Under the pieces are notes generated by a model. The model was not told the origin of the DNA. It searched no databases and was given only the letters and a program-made list of their open reading frames with translations. A program made the translations under genes and the position numbers. 34,479 nucleotides of DNA from Leptolyngbyaceae cyanobacterium MP9P1.79 (GTDB taxonomy: Bacteria > Cyanobacteriota > Cyanobacteriia > JARCMD01), in NCBI GenBank assembly GCA_030248885.1, contig JARCMD010000119.1:1-34479 (forward strand). Reading direction: 5' to 3'. Below, piece by piece: positions 21,176 to 30,282 of this stretch. Position 1 is the stretch's first letter. Each line of letters begins with the position of its first letter.

Positions 21176-22447
21176 TCATAACTCCGTCTCTACACTCCAT
21201 TGACAGTTGGCAAATACACAACCGTAATCCATACCTTCATACAGTGAAAACTCAGAACCCCTGTCAGTAATTGTAAACTTACAAGCACCTTCTATTAGAT
21301 CAAACATTTGAACGTTAGGAACAGAGACAGCTAGCATGAATGTGTATTGTCCAGGAGTCAAAAGGTTTTTAGGCAGCATAACTTTAGCGACGAAGCTATC
21401 CTCTCGTATCCTCGAAATCAGTTTGCTTAATAAGACTTCACTCGTGAAAATTTTGCGATCGTATTGATCCGTCAGCACGATCGCCAGAACGACATCACTG
21501 TTAAATCGATTGACGTTGTAATGTATTTCCAATTGAACTTGTTCGTCATGACCAAATTCTGAAGTAGAAAGACCAGCAACATTCGTAGTAATCGCCTTAC
21601 CAATATAAATATCTTTTCCTGAGCAATCTAAGTTCAACGCAATAAATTGATTGCTCTCCCCAAAAGTGACTTTCTGCATATAGGCTGCAATGACTTCTTT
21701 GATGTCTCCTTGCTCTGAAATTTGTCCTTTTTCTAACAGAATTCCTTGATTACATAGCTTGGCGATGGTACCCATTTGATGACTCACAAAAACTACCGTT
21801 CTGCCTTCAGAACTTACATCTTTCATCTTCCCCAAACACCGTTGTTGAAACTTGCTATCGCCCACCGCTAGGACTTCATCAACAATTAAAATTTCGGGTT
21901 CTAAATGAGCCGCAACCGCAAATGCAAGGCGAACATACATCCCTGATGAATAGCGTTTAACAGGTGTATCCAAGAATTTTTCTATTTCTGCAAACTCGAC
22001 GATTTGATCGAATTTCGACCTAATCTCCACCCTACTCATGCCAAGAATAGCACCATTGAGATAAATGTTTTCCCGCCCGCTGAGTTCCTGGTGAAAGCCT
22101 GTGCCCACTTCTAAAAGACTGGCGACCCGACCTTTAATTGCAATAGAACCCGCTGTTGGTTCTGTGATTCGGCTCAAAATTTTGAGTAGGGTAGATTTTC
22201 CTGCCCCATTATGGCCAATAATCCCAATCCGATCGCCCTGTTTAATTTCAAATGACACATCTTTAAGTGCCCAAAATACTTCTTGGTCTCGACTAATCTT
22301 GTTTTCACCAAGCGGTTGCAGCAACGTTTGCCTTAGATTAGTTGCAGCTTGTACGATCGAATCTTGCAACGTTTTATAAGCCTGTCGTTGACGACCGATC
22401 GCATATTGTTTACTTAAATTATTAACTCGAATTGCCGTATCAGACAT
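21176..22447 (-). CDS. Polysaccharide ABC transporter ATP-binding protein (Wzt-like)
   Basis: This 423-residue cytoplasmic ATPase is of the type that exports O-antigen, capsule or teichoic-acid-like glycans. Walker A is GHNGAGKST (78-86), the signature is YSSGMYVRLAFA (166-177), Walker B is ILIVDEVLAVGD (186-197) and the switch is His223 (FVSHQ). The short 20-residue insertion before Walker A and the RVASLLEVGTGFHQELSGRENIYLNG block are typical of the Wzt/TagH/KpsT-like group. Residues about 265-423 form a C-terminal beta-rich domain resembling Wzt carbohydrate-binding domains, which read the modified end of the glycan. The partner permease (Wzm) is not next to it: upstream lie 816 bases without a gene and then an unrelated kinase. 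The neighbouring FkbM methyltransferase might supply a terminal methyl mark. Confidence 0.88.
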   Translation of the reverse strand: MSDTAIRVNNLSKQYAIGRQRQAYKTLQDSIVQAATNLRQTLLQPLGENKISRDQEVFWALKDVSFEIKQGDRIGIIGHNGAGKSTLLKILSRITEPTAGSIAIKGRVASLLEVGTGFHQELSGRENIYLNGAILGMSRVEIRSKFDQIVEFAEIEKFLDTPVKRYSSGMYVRLAFAVAAHLEPEILIVDEVLAVGDSKFQQRCLGKMKDVSSEGRTVVFVSHQMGTIAKLCNQGILLEKGQISEQGDIKEVIAAYMQKVTFGESNQFIALNLDCSGKDIYIGKAITTNVAGLSTSEFGHDEQVQLEIHYNVNRFNSDVVLAIVLTDQYDRKIFTSEVLLSKLISRIREDSFVAKVMLPKNLLTPGQYTFMLAVSVPNVQMFDLIEGACKFTITDRGSEFSLYEGMDYGCVFANCQWSVETEL

Positions 22448-23263
22448 AATTAAAAGCTCTACCTCAACGACATCGTTAGTTAATTAATCAACGTGACTTC
22501 CTAACATTGACGCTAAACCATATCAGCAAATGCGGAAGTATTAGACACCGATCATCAACACCACTTCTATAAGTGCCATTAAAAGGGTGTGATCAAAAGT
22601 GATGGCGATGTTTTTTCAAAAATCCTGCAAGGTATCATGCATGTCAATAACGACATGGACAAGAGTATGCCCTGAATTGGGAAAATGATAATCACTTGCG
22701 ATCATCTCAAACTCTCAACCCAAGCATCTTCGCATGGGGTTTTCAGGGATTGTTTTGATTTAAGACATTTGGTAATTATATTCTCAACACCACGCTTTTC
22801 TGTAAGGCTGTCTTGAATTCCATAAGAGGCTATTTGAAAAGCTAACCCCCACCAAATTTTTCCTAGTCGAAACGTTAGAAACAATACCTTGTAGATTTAT
22901 CTAAACTTTTGTGACTTTTCAAGGAACTAGTAGGGAGAATGATGGGTTGAATGTGAATTGAGTAACTATCCTCTCTTTTTTGCCTCCTTGCAAGTCCTTT
23001 TGTCCTCCTCGTGAGGAAATTAAGACTTGGTGACAATCACAAAATTGAAGTAGAGTATGAGGCTAATCTCTAGCTAAGTACGATGAGGGAGATAATACTC
23101 CTTAAGCTAGATGAAAAGTGGGTGAAAATACTCGTAAAGCTTCACTGAATCTTAATTTGCAAGGATTAATGTAGAGATGAGAGTATGCCTCGACCTATGA
23201 AGAATTCAATAAATTCTACTCATACCATCAACATCAGTTTCTGATTCATTAAGCGAGATAGCT
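22448..23263. other. 816-base region without a recognised gene
   Basis: This divergent region between the Wzt-like gene and the histidine kinase is A/T-rich with few GCGATCG motifs. A 60-codon open frame at 22702-22884 on the minus strand has no recognisable family. A nested inverted repeat at 22991-23029 (CAAGTC ... TCCTC-CTCGT-GAGGA ... GACTTG) could fold in RNA upstream of the kinase gene. A missing wzm-like permease might have been lost here, but I see no remnant of it. Promoters were not placed. Confidence 0.5.
22991..23029. promoter_or_regulatory. Nested inverted repeat upstream of the histidine kinase
   Basis: Outer arms CAAGTC (22991-22996) and GACTTG (23024-23029) enclose inner arms TCCTC (23003-23007) and GAGGA (23013-23017). 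It lies about 235 nt before the kinase start. It could be a leader-RNA fold or chance; no known RNA family is recognised. Confidence 0.25.
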
Positions 23264-24463
23264 ATGAAGGGTGGCAGGCAAGAACTAAGTTTAAGAGTAA
23301 ATCTATCAGATTACAAACAGGAAAATTGCCACAGTGGTGGTTCCTCCGCACTCCATCCTACTGGTATTAAATCTACTAATGTCAGACCTACTGATAATGT
23401 CAGACCTACCGATATCAGAAGCGTTTGTCAGTTTCAACTGGAGCAATTAGCAGCCCAGTTGCCGACGATCGCCCTCTTGCTGGTTTACCGAGATGAAGAG
23501 AGAAGCCAGCCCCAGTCGGTGAGTTACTACGCCCGTCAACCATCTAGCTGTGACTCGCTTATTTTGTATTGCCTGGAAGCAGAAAGGCAACTGGTGGATG
23601 GATTAGCCCCGTTGCAAGTCAGTGAGTTAGCGGCAGTTGGGAAAGACTATGGCTACATCTGCCCCCTAAGTTCTAACAGGGTAGAGTACTTGCTTCTGTG
23701 TACCTACGGGTCACTCTCTACAAATCAAATCTATCAAATTGAACGCTACGCTCAACTACTGTCCTATGGACTGATAAGCCATCAAGAGCGCTGTCATCAA
23801 CGGGCTAAGATCCAGCTTCTGGAGCATGTGCTGCAACGCACCGAGCATCAGCTTCGTAATCCTTTGGCAGTGATTAATCTATATGCCGAAAACTTGCGGT
23901 TGCAACTGCCCCAAGGCATTCTGCAAGAACAGGTGGAACTCATTCAGAAAACGGCTGGCGACATGAGTAACCACCTCTCCAGTCTAATTTCCTGTGGGCA
24001 ACAGGGAAATCTGCGGATTGGTTTGCATGACCTGAAAGAGATTTGGGTCGAAAGTATCCAGGATCTTCAACCCTGGCTCCAGGAAAAGGAGTTGCAGGTT
24101 CATTACCCCGAATCAACGGTAATGTTGGCGATCGATCGCTGGCAAATGAAGCAGGTACTCAGCAATCTGCTAAACAATGCGATTCACTTTAGTCCATTGC
24201 GAGGAACAATTACCTGTACCTGGCAACAGTTCGGGCAGGAGGTGTTGATCGAAATTGCTGATCAGGGGGTTGGGTTGTCTGAGGCAGATTTGCAACAGGC
24301 CTTCACGCCCTTTTACTCTCGTCGTCCGGGAGGAACAGGGTTGGGATTGTCCATTGCCAAAAAAATTATTCTGGATCATCAGGGACATCTGTGGGCAAAA
24401 AATATTCCTGAGGCTGGGGCCCAGTTTTCATTTACTCTACCCCGCCTAAAAGCTTGTTCCTGA
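23264..24463 (+). CDS. Soluble histidine kinase
   Basis: This 399-residue cytoplasmic sensor kinase has no membrane segment. Residues 1-50 are polar and include a tandem NVRPTD repeat coded by an 18-bp DNA duplication (23378-23395, 23396-23413). Residues about 53-180 form an uncharacterised input region with GAF-like character (QLPTIALLLVYRDEE ... YGYICPLSSNRVEYLLLCTYG). The phosphoacceptor is His195 in RTEHQLRNPL. The HATPase domain shows the N box (LSNLLNNAIHFSP, Asn301/305), G1 (DQGVGL, Asp333) and G2 (GGTGLGLSIAK). All catalytic features are intact. The next gene, 161 nt downstream, is its likely response regulator, and a Pvc16-type gene follows, all on one strand. The signal sensed is unknown. 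Confidence 0.88.
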   Translation: MKGGRQELSLRVNLSDYKQENCHSGGSSALHPTGIKSTNVRPTDNVRPTDIRSVCQFQLEQLAAQLPTIALLLVYRDEERSQPQSVSYYARQPSSCDSLILYCLEAERQLVDGLAPLQVSELAAVGKDYGYICPLSSNRVEYLLLCTYGSLSTNQIYQIERYAQLLSYGLISHQERCHQRAKIQLLEHVLQRTEHQLRNPLAVINLYAENLRLQLPQGILQEQVELIQKTAGDMSNHLSSLISCGQQGNLRIGLHDLKEIWVESIQDLQPWLQEKELQVHYPESTVMLAIDRWQMKQVLSNLLNNAIHFSPLRGTITCTWQQFGQEVLIEIADQGVGLSEADLQQAFTPFYSRRPGGTGLGLSIAKKIILDHQGHLWAKNIPEAGAQFSFTLPRLKACS

Positions 24464-24624
24464 GAGGGCGGTTTTAAGAAAGCTGCGTTAAACACTGAAA
24501 CTGTTCTTTTGTAAAACTTTTTTGGATCAATTCCTCCTGCTTCTGTTGGCTGACGCTTTGACTTGGGAAAACTTTTGCTAGTAGTTAGGAATTCTAAGGC
24601 GAGACTCTTAAGGTGGATAAAAAT

Positions 24625-25302
24625 ATGATTTCAACCCAATCCATCTCTGTGCTTTTAGTGGATGATGAGCCTTGCTTCCGTAAGGGTTTACAGACGCTGT
24701 TAGGGTTTTACAGCACGAATGGTGAGTTAGGCTTTGAGGTTGTGGGAGAAGCGACTTCTGTAGAGCAGGCTTTAAAGGTGGCTGTAGAGCAACGTCCTGC
24801 TCTGATTTTGCTGGATTTGGAGTTGCCCCAAGGAGATGGCATTGGGGTTCTGTTGCGCCTTGCAGAGTTGTCCTATCGAGGTAAGGTCATTGTGCTGTCG
24901 GGGCATCGAGAGGATGAGTGGGTGTTTCGAGCGATGCAGGCTGGGGCCTGTGGGTATATTTTTAAGGACTGTGTGGCAACCCAACTCTACGAAGCCATCA
25001 AGATTGTGATCAATAATGAAATTTATCTGGCTCCTGATGTGGCAACGCGCTTTTTTCGCCTGTTCCATTTCTATGCAGGGCATTCTCTCCAAGCTCAGCA
25101 CGCGATTTACTTGACGGAGCGAGAGCGGGAAGTGCTGCATTGGCTGGTTCAGGGAGCGTCTAATGAACATATTGCTAGCCATCTCTACATTACGATCGCT
25201 ACGGTCAAGGCTCACTTGACGGCAATTTTTGAGAAGCTGAAGGTGACCAGTCGCACTCAGGCGATCGTCAAAGCCCTCAAGCTTGGCTTAGTCTGTGCCT
25301 GA
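24625..25302 (+). CDS. NarL/FixJ-type response regulator
   Basis: This 225-residue DNA-binding regulator is the likely partner of the preceding kinase. In the receiver domain (about 7-130), the acidic pocket is Asp13/Asp14 (LLVDDEP), the phosphorylated residue is Asp64 (ILLDLELP) and the conserved Lys is Lys114 (YIFKD). The LuxR/NarL helix-turn-helix is at about 160-220 (LTEREREVLHWLVQGASNEH ... ITIATVKAHLTAIFEKLKV). ATG 24625 is chosen because AAGGTGG lies about 9 nt upstream; a GTG at 24613 is in frame but lacks a site. It likely activates transcription, and the adjacent Pvc16-like gene is a candidate target or co-transcribed partner. A small hairpin covers its stop codon. Confidence 0.92.
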   Translation: MISTQSISVLLVDDEPCFRKGLQTLLGFYSTNGELGFEVVGEATSVEQALKVAVEQRPALILLDLELPQGDGIGVLLRLAELSYRGKVIVLSGHREDEWVFRAMQAGACGYIFKDCVATQLYEAIKIVINNEIYLAPDVATRFFRLFHFYAGHSLQAQHAIYLTEREREVLHWLVQGASNEHIASHLYITIATVKAHLTAIFEKLKVTSRTQAIVKALKLGLVCA

Positions 25303-25317
25303 TGATGGGTTCATCAG
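25299..25317 (+). terminator. Small hairpin over the response-regulator stop codon
   Basis: CTGATGA (25299-25305) pairs with TCATCAG (25311-25317) around TGGGT, and the TGA stop is inside the stem. A TTGTCTCTT stretch follows. It could weakly attenuate transcription into the Pvc16-like gene 60 nt on; it is weak evidence. Confidence 0.3.
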
Positions 25318-25362
25318 TTGTCTCTTACTCCTAATCAATCTCTATCCACTAATTAGTAACTG

Positions 25363-26625
25363 ATGAGCAATTATCTAGCGATCGCTACAGTCACCGCGAC
25401 CCTGCAACGACTTTTACAGAGTTCGATTCAGGCTGATGTGGATGGCTCCAGGGTGACAACCCTGCGTCCTGACAAGCTCGGCAGCAGTGGAACTCCTGAA
25501 GCCGGAGTAAATCTCTATCTCTACGATATTTTGTTGAATATTGCTCGCCGTAACAGCGATATTGCCGGCCGCTACCACGAGCAGGGTTCAGCAAAACGTC
25601 CCCATTCCGCCGTAGACCTTTACTACTTGGTCAGTTGCTATGGCAATGACAATGAACTCGAACCTCAGCGCTTGTTGGGAAGTGTGATTCGTACCTTCAC
25701 CACCTATCCCACGATTACCCCTGAGATGGTGCGGGAGGCGATCGTTGATCCTGTTTACAACTACTTATCTGAGTCCAATGTCGCCGATCAGCCTGAACCG
25801 CTTTCCGTCTCCTGCATTGACTTGGGGATCGAAGACTTATCCCGGATTTGGTCGGTCTTTTTTCAGACCCCCTACATTCTGACCACGGCCTACAAAATTA
25901 GTGTGGTGACGATCGAAAGTGACATTATGCCTAAGAAGTCCTTGCCTGTTCGCAATATTCAACAGCGTCTGATCCCCAATCAACCACTGATTGAAAAACT
26001 CATGGCGGTTCAGGAAGGGGACGCTTCCCAGTGGCGCACAGAACCAGGACAGTTGTTCGTGTCCACCAGCACGGTTATTATTCGGGGCAAGCAATTGCGA
26101 GATGAGGTCACCCAGGTGCGGGTGGGAGAGGCAAAGGTGGTTGTCCAAGAGGTCAGCCCTAATCAAATCAATCTGTCTCTAGCTTCTGTGCCGGTTGAGG
26201 CGCTACAGGCAGGGGCGCAAAGCCTCCAGGTCATCCATCCCAATCGCGGCAGTGAGTCTAATGTGATGGCGTTTGTGTTGCTGCCAGTGCTGATGGATGT
26301 GGCGGTGAGCCATGTGGAAGCGGAGAGCAGTGAGGGGCGATCGGCTGAGGTGACTGTGCAAGTTAGCCCCAGGGTCGGAAAATCCCAGCGGGTCGTTCTC
26401 ATACTCAATGAAGCCTCGCTGGATAATCCAGAAGCGTACACGTTTACTGTTCTACCTCCAGAGGACAGTAGTGCCACTCTATCGACAATCATTACAGGGG
26501 TTAAACCTGGTAGTTATTTAGTGCGACTCCAGGTGGATGGAGCGGAAAGTTTGCTGGCAGTGGATATGGATAGCGACAGTCCTACCTTTGACCAATACAC
26601 GGGGCCAATTTTGCACATTTCATAG
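25363..26625 (+). CDS. Pvc16/DUF4255-family protein (contractile injection system cap-type)
   Basis: This 420-residue protein has an N-terminal DUF4255 (Pvc16_N) domain at about 6-195, with the family-typical order YLAIATVTATLQRLL, GVNLYLYDILLNIARRN, VDLYYLVSCYGND, RLLGSVIRTF and SRIWSVFFQTPYILTTAYKISVV. In phage-tail-like contractile injection systems this domain belongs to the protein that caps or terminates the tail tube and sheath. Residues about 205-420 are beta-rich. They contain an IPT/TIG-like stretch (VSTSTVIIRGKQLRDEVTQVRVG) and a second Ig-like segment, seen in the longer cyanobacterial forms. It is co-directional with a kinase and regulator pair, but no sheath, tube, baseplate or AAA+ gene lies next to it. 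The following gene is convergent, only 10 nt away. It may be an orphan, or work with a cluster elsewhere. Confidence 0.83.
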   Translation: MSNYLAIATVTATLQRLLQSSIQADVDGSRVTTLRPDKLGSSGTPEAGVNLYLYDILLNIARRNSDIAGRYHEQGSAKRPHSAVDLYYLVSCYGNDNELEPQRLLGSVIRTFTTYPTITPEMVREAIVDPVYNYLSESNVADQPEPLSVSCIDLGIEDLSRIWSVFFQTPYILTTAYKISVVTIESDIMPKKSLPVRNIQQRLIPNQPLIEKLMAVQEGDASQWRTEPGQLFVSTSTVIIRGKQLRDEVTQVRVGEAKVVVQEVSPNQINLSLASVPVEALQAGAQSLQVIHPNRGSESNVMAFVLLPVLMDVAVSHVEAESSEGRSAEVTVQVSPRVGKSQRVVLILNEASLDNPEAYTFTVLPPEDSSATLSTIITGVKPGSYLVRLQVDGAESLLAVDMDSDSPTFDQYTGPILHIS

Positions 26626-26635
26626 GGGGCATGTC

Positions 26636-29587
26636 TCAGCTTAAAAGCGAGGGGTTCAGACGGGGAGCAAGGTTTGGGAGATTGGCCAGCGAGAGCGATT
26701 TTTGTTGATGACTACAGAGGAATTGGGTAGCTAGTTCCGCAGAGAGGGGCGGGCTGAATAGGTAGCCTTGAATTTCTGTGCAGTGGAGCGATCGGAGCAA
26801 GTCTAGCTGGGTCTGGGTTTCCACTCCCTCTACCACAACCGTTAAATTGAGTCCACGTCCCAGAGTCAGGATGGCACTGATGATAGCGGCATCTTCTGAG
26901 CCAGCAGCCAAATCCTTGACGAAGGATTGATCGGTCTTGAGGGTGTGTAGGGGAAATTTCTTTAAGTATGCTAAAGAGGAATAACCAGAGCCAAAGTCGT
27001 CCATGGCAATTTGCACTCCCATTTTCCGGAGGCTTTGCAGCATATCACTAGCAAACGTCACGTTCTGCATCACCATGGTTTCGGTGATTTCTAGCTCTAA
27101 ATATTGCGGGTCTAACCCTGTGTCTGCCAATGCTTTGGCAACTTGCTCAACGAGGTTGGGTTGCTGGAATTGGCGGGCTGAGAGATTGACAGAGATGCGG
27201 AGTTTGGGAAGTCCCTGGTCTTGCCAGAGTTTGTTTTGGGCGCAGGCGGTTTGCAGAATCCACTCCCCGATCGGCACAATCAGTCCGTTTTCTTCAGCTA
27301 AGGGAATGAACGTTCCTGGGGAAATGAGACCGATTTCTGGGTGTTGCCAACGCACCAAGGCTTCCACACAGCCGACCTGGTGGGTGTGAATATTGACTTG
27401 AGGTTGGTAGTGGACAACAAATTCCCGGCGCGCCAGGGCGTGGTGCAGTCGGTTTTCCAAAGCTAGTAGCTCTGAGGCTTGGAAGTTGATGTCTGGGGTG
27501 TAGAGTTGATAGCTATTGCGTCCCTGTTCCTTGACTCGATATAGGGCGGCATCGGCGTGTTTCAACAGGGTTGGGACATCTTTGCCATGGTGCGGATAGA
27601 GGGCAATGCCAATGCTGCTGGTGATATAAAGCTCGTGTCCTTCTAGGTGAAATGCGGGTTTGAGCGCACTCAAAATGCGCTGGGCGATCGTCGTCACATC
27701 GTCTAACTCAATAATATCTGGCAGGAGCAATGTAAACTCATCGCCGCCCCACCGAGCCACCAAATCTCCCTCGCGGAGGCAATCAGTCAACCGTTCAGCA
27801 ACGTATTGCAGAAGTTGATCTCCGATCGCATGTCCTAGAGTGTCATTGATCGTTTTGAAGCGGTCTAAATCCAAAAACAGAACAGCTAGCATTTGTTGAT
27901 GACGACGGGCGCTGCTGATGGCGGCGGGGAGCCGATCGCTGAACTGCACTCGGTTGGGTAAGCCTGTCAGCAAGTCGTGGTGGGCCTGGTAGCGAATGGT
28001 TGCCTCGGCGATCTCGCGCTTCAGGGCCCCGCCAATGCTGGCAGCCATGGCAATTAAAATTGACTTTTCGCTTTTGAACCAGTGGCGATCGGGACGGGAA
28101 TCATCAAACCCCACCCAGCCCCAAAACTGGTCATCGATCAACAGAGGCACCATCAGTAGAGAGAAAATCCCATAGTGTTGCAACATTCCTTGGCTAGCTA
28201 GGGGAAATTCGTCCACTGTGGCACTGACCGAAATTCCCTTGGCTAGGGTGTCATACCAGTAGCATTCAGGAGCGGCGGCGGCATCTGGGTCATTGGGTTG
28301 CAGAGTTTTGAGACTGGTGTAAATTTGCTCCTGCACATCGGGGCGCTTGAGCAGGGGCGCGATCGGGGGGCGAGTCCATTCAAATCGCATCTGGACAGGC
28401 ACTTTACCCGAACCCAGGAGGGAAAGATTTTCGTAGATGTAGACGCGATCGACATTGGCGGCAATTCCCAGAGTGGCGAGGGCTTGGCCGATCGCCTGAT
28501 CACAGTGGGGATTTGTCAGCAGATAGTGGGTTGCCTCCGCCACACCCTGCAACAACTGATCTCGCTTGTGGAGTTCAGCTTCGGCTTGCTTCCGCACGGT
28601 GATATCTTCCACTGTGCCCTCGTAGCCCACAAGTTGCCCGCTGGAGTCTCTGATGGTGCGCGCATTTTCCGAGATCCAAATCACCACTCCATCCTTGCGA
28701 TAGATTTGAGACTCGAAGCTCCTCACGGCATCCTGTGATCGCAGCAGTTCCCGAAACTCGGTGCGGCGATCGGGATCAACGTATAACTGGTGTTCAATGT
28801 CCGTCAGAGTGTTCATCAACTCATCTGGAGAGCCATAACCATAGATCTTCGCCAGCATTGGATTGGCGGCTAAATAGTGCCCCTCTGCTGAGGTTTGAAA
28901 AATCCCCTCGACTGCATTTTCAAAAATGCTGCGATATTTTTGCTCCTCTCGGCGCAGAGCAACTTCAACCCTGCGCCGCTCATGCATTTCGATCGACAGC
29001 GACACAAAATCTGCCATTGAACTCGCAAAGTTCTGCTCTTCTAAGGTCCACTGGCGGGGGGAACAGGTTTGCTCATGACACACAACGCCAATGGTTTGCC
29101 CGGCGCGACGAATGGGGGCAGCCAGGAGAGAGGTAATACCCAGAGGCCGCAAGTAGTCCGTCAGAAAGTCTTTGGTGCGGGGATCGATGCAGGCATCATG
29201 GGCGGCGATCGTCCGGTCTTCCTCTAAGGCGGTGAAGTAAGCAGGATGATCAGCAATGGCGATCGTTAGCCCATTCAAATGCACTCCAGTGTTCTGCTGG
29301 AATAAATCAGCACAGAGAATGTCAGTCCGGGCAGCGTTGTAAAGCCACACACTGGCATTTACTTTCAACGTGTGGGCAGCCGCTTCTGTCACATCTCGCA
29401 GGGCGGCGTTCAAATCACCTCGGTTAGTCGCTTGCTTTCTGGCAAGTTCCACCAGCACCTTGTTTTGCTGCCGGAGTTGTCTCTCACTGTCTCGCAACGC
29501 TTTGGCAGATTGGCGATTGGATTGGTGAGGAGGTTCGAGGCGTTCTGGAGAATTCAACGTTTTGACAAGTTCTAACGGGTTCAACAT
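26636..29587 (-). CDS. GAF-PAS-GAF-GGDEF-EAL cyclic-di-GMP signalling protein
   Basis: This 983-residue soluble protein makes and/or degrades cyclic di-GMP. A short coiled coil (about 25-55) is followed by a GAF domain (about 57-200), a PAS/PAC (about 213-335), a second GAF (about 345-525), GGDEF (about 530-700) and EAL (about 708-960). The cyclase site is intact (GGDEF at 614-618), with an inhibitory RxxD site REGD five residues before it. The phosphodiesterase motifs are also intact: EAL (742-744), NLSARQF, ELEITET, DDFGSGYSSLAYL, KTDQSF, EGVET and QGYLFSPPL. Either or both activities are possible. In its GAF domains I do not see an obvious bilin-binding Cys-His motif, so light sensing is not supported. 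It is transcribed alone. Confidence 0.93.
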   Translation of the reverse strand: MLNPLELVKTLNSPERLEPPHQSNRQSAKALRDSERQLRQQNKVLVELARKQATNRGDLNAALRDVTEAAAHTLKVNASVWLYNAARTDILCADLFQQNTGVHLNGLTIAIADHPAYFTALEEDRTIAAHDACIDPRTKDFLTDYLRPLGITSLLAAPIRRAGQTIGVVCHEQTCSPRQWTLEEQNFASSMADFVSLSIEMHERRRVEVALRREEQKYRSIFENAVEGIFQTSAEGHYLAANPMLAKIYGYGSPDELMNTLTDIEHQLYVDPDRRTEFRELLRSQDAVRSFESQIYRKDGVVIWISENARTIRDSSGQLVGYEGTVEDITVRKQAEAELHKRDQLLQGVAEATHYLLTNPHCDQAIGQALATLGIAANVDRVYIYENLSLLGSGKVPVQMRFEWTRPPIAPLLKRPDVQEQIYTSLKTLQPNDPDAAAAPECYWYDTLAKGISVSATVDEFPLASQGMLQHYGIFSLLMVPLLIDDQFWGWVGFDDSRPDRHWFKSEKSILIAMAASIGGALKREIAEATIRYQAHHDLLTGLPNRVQFSDRLPAAISSARRHQQMLAVLFLDLDRFKTINDTLGHAIGDQLLQYVAERLTDCLREGDLVARWGGDEFTLLLPDIIELDDVTTIAQRILSALKPAFHLEGHELYITSSIGIALYPHHGKDVPTLLKHADAALYRVKEQGRNSYQLYTPDINFQASELLALENRLHHALARREFVVHYQPQVNIHTHQVGCVEALVRWQHPEIGLISPGTFIPLAEENGLIVPIGEWILQTACAQNKLWQDQGLPKLRISVNLSARQFQQPNLVEQVAKALADTGLDPQYLELEITETMVMQNVTFASDMLQSLRKMGVQIAMDDFGSGYSSLAYLKKFPLHTLKTDQSFVKDLAAGSEDAAIISAILTLGRGLNLTVVVEGVETQTQLDLLRSLHCTEIQGYLFSPPLSAELATQFLCSHQQKSLSLANLPNLAPRLNPSLLS

Positions 29588-30282
29588 TTCACTGGGAGCA
29601 GACCGCTGGCGAGATGACCTGTGGATTTTTAATTTTGAGATATATTAAGTATGGGCAGTCTGGTATCATACCTTGACCCCAAGCCTAATGCTTAACTAGC
29701 TGAGGGGTTCTAGGGATTAAGCAAGGAAATTAAGTTCCAGCGATCGATTCTGTAGCTAGGAAAGATCCGCGTCTTTGAGGCAGAGCAGATCTAGTAGAAG
29801 GCATTTGACAAGGGATGATGCAACCCTACCCAATCCAAGACCCTCAGCGTGCCCGATCGCAAACCTTCAACCCTAGGGTGAGAATGCCATGAGAAATATG
29901 CTGCCCCACTTCAGCACTTTCCCAGGGTGTTGTCATAAGAGCAATTTCAGCCTTGAGGAAGCTGATCACTCCAGATTGACGAATAGATAAATGGTTAAGG
30001 GGTTTCACCCATTGTTGTCACTCATTAGCGAATACTCATTGGCAAATATTTAACAAACCCCTATTTCACCCCAAATTGCTGCTGAGTCTATGTCAAAGGA
30101 TATAGATGCTTTCTGACCTAAAGCTAAAGATTACCCAACCCCTAGAAAATACAGACGCGAAGTGTTGATGGAAACCAATTCTTTAATATAAGCTTAAGAA
30201 CCATAAACTTTTAGCAACAAATCACACAAAATCACACCATATCCCTGCTGATTTGGGTAATAAATTGGGTCGAGTTGCGACG

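Noticed and set aside
22702-22884. 60-codon frame on the minus strand, possible transposase scrap
   Set aside because: No recognisable transposase motif, no ribosome-binding site, no inverted repeats around it.
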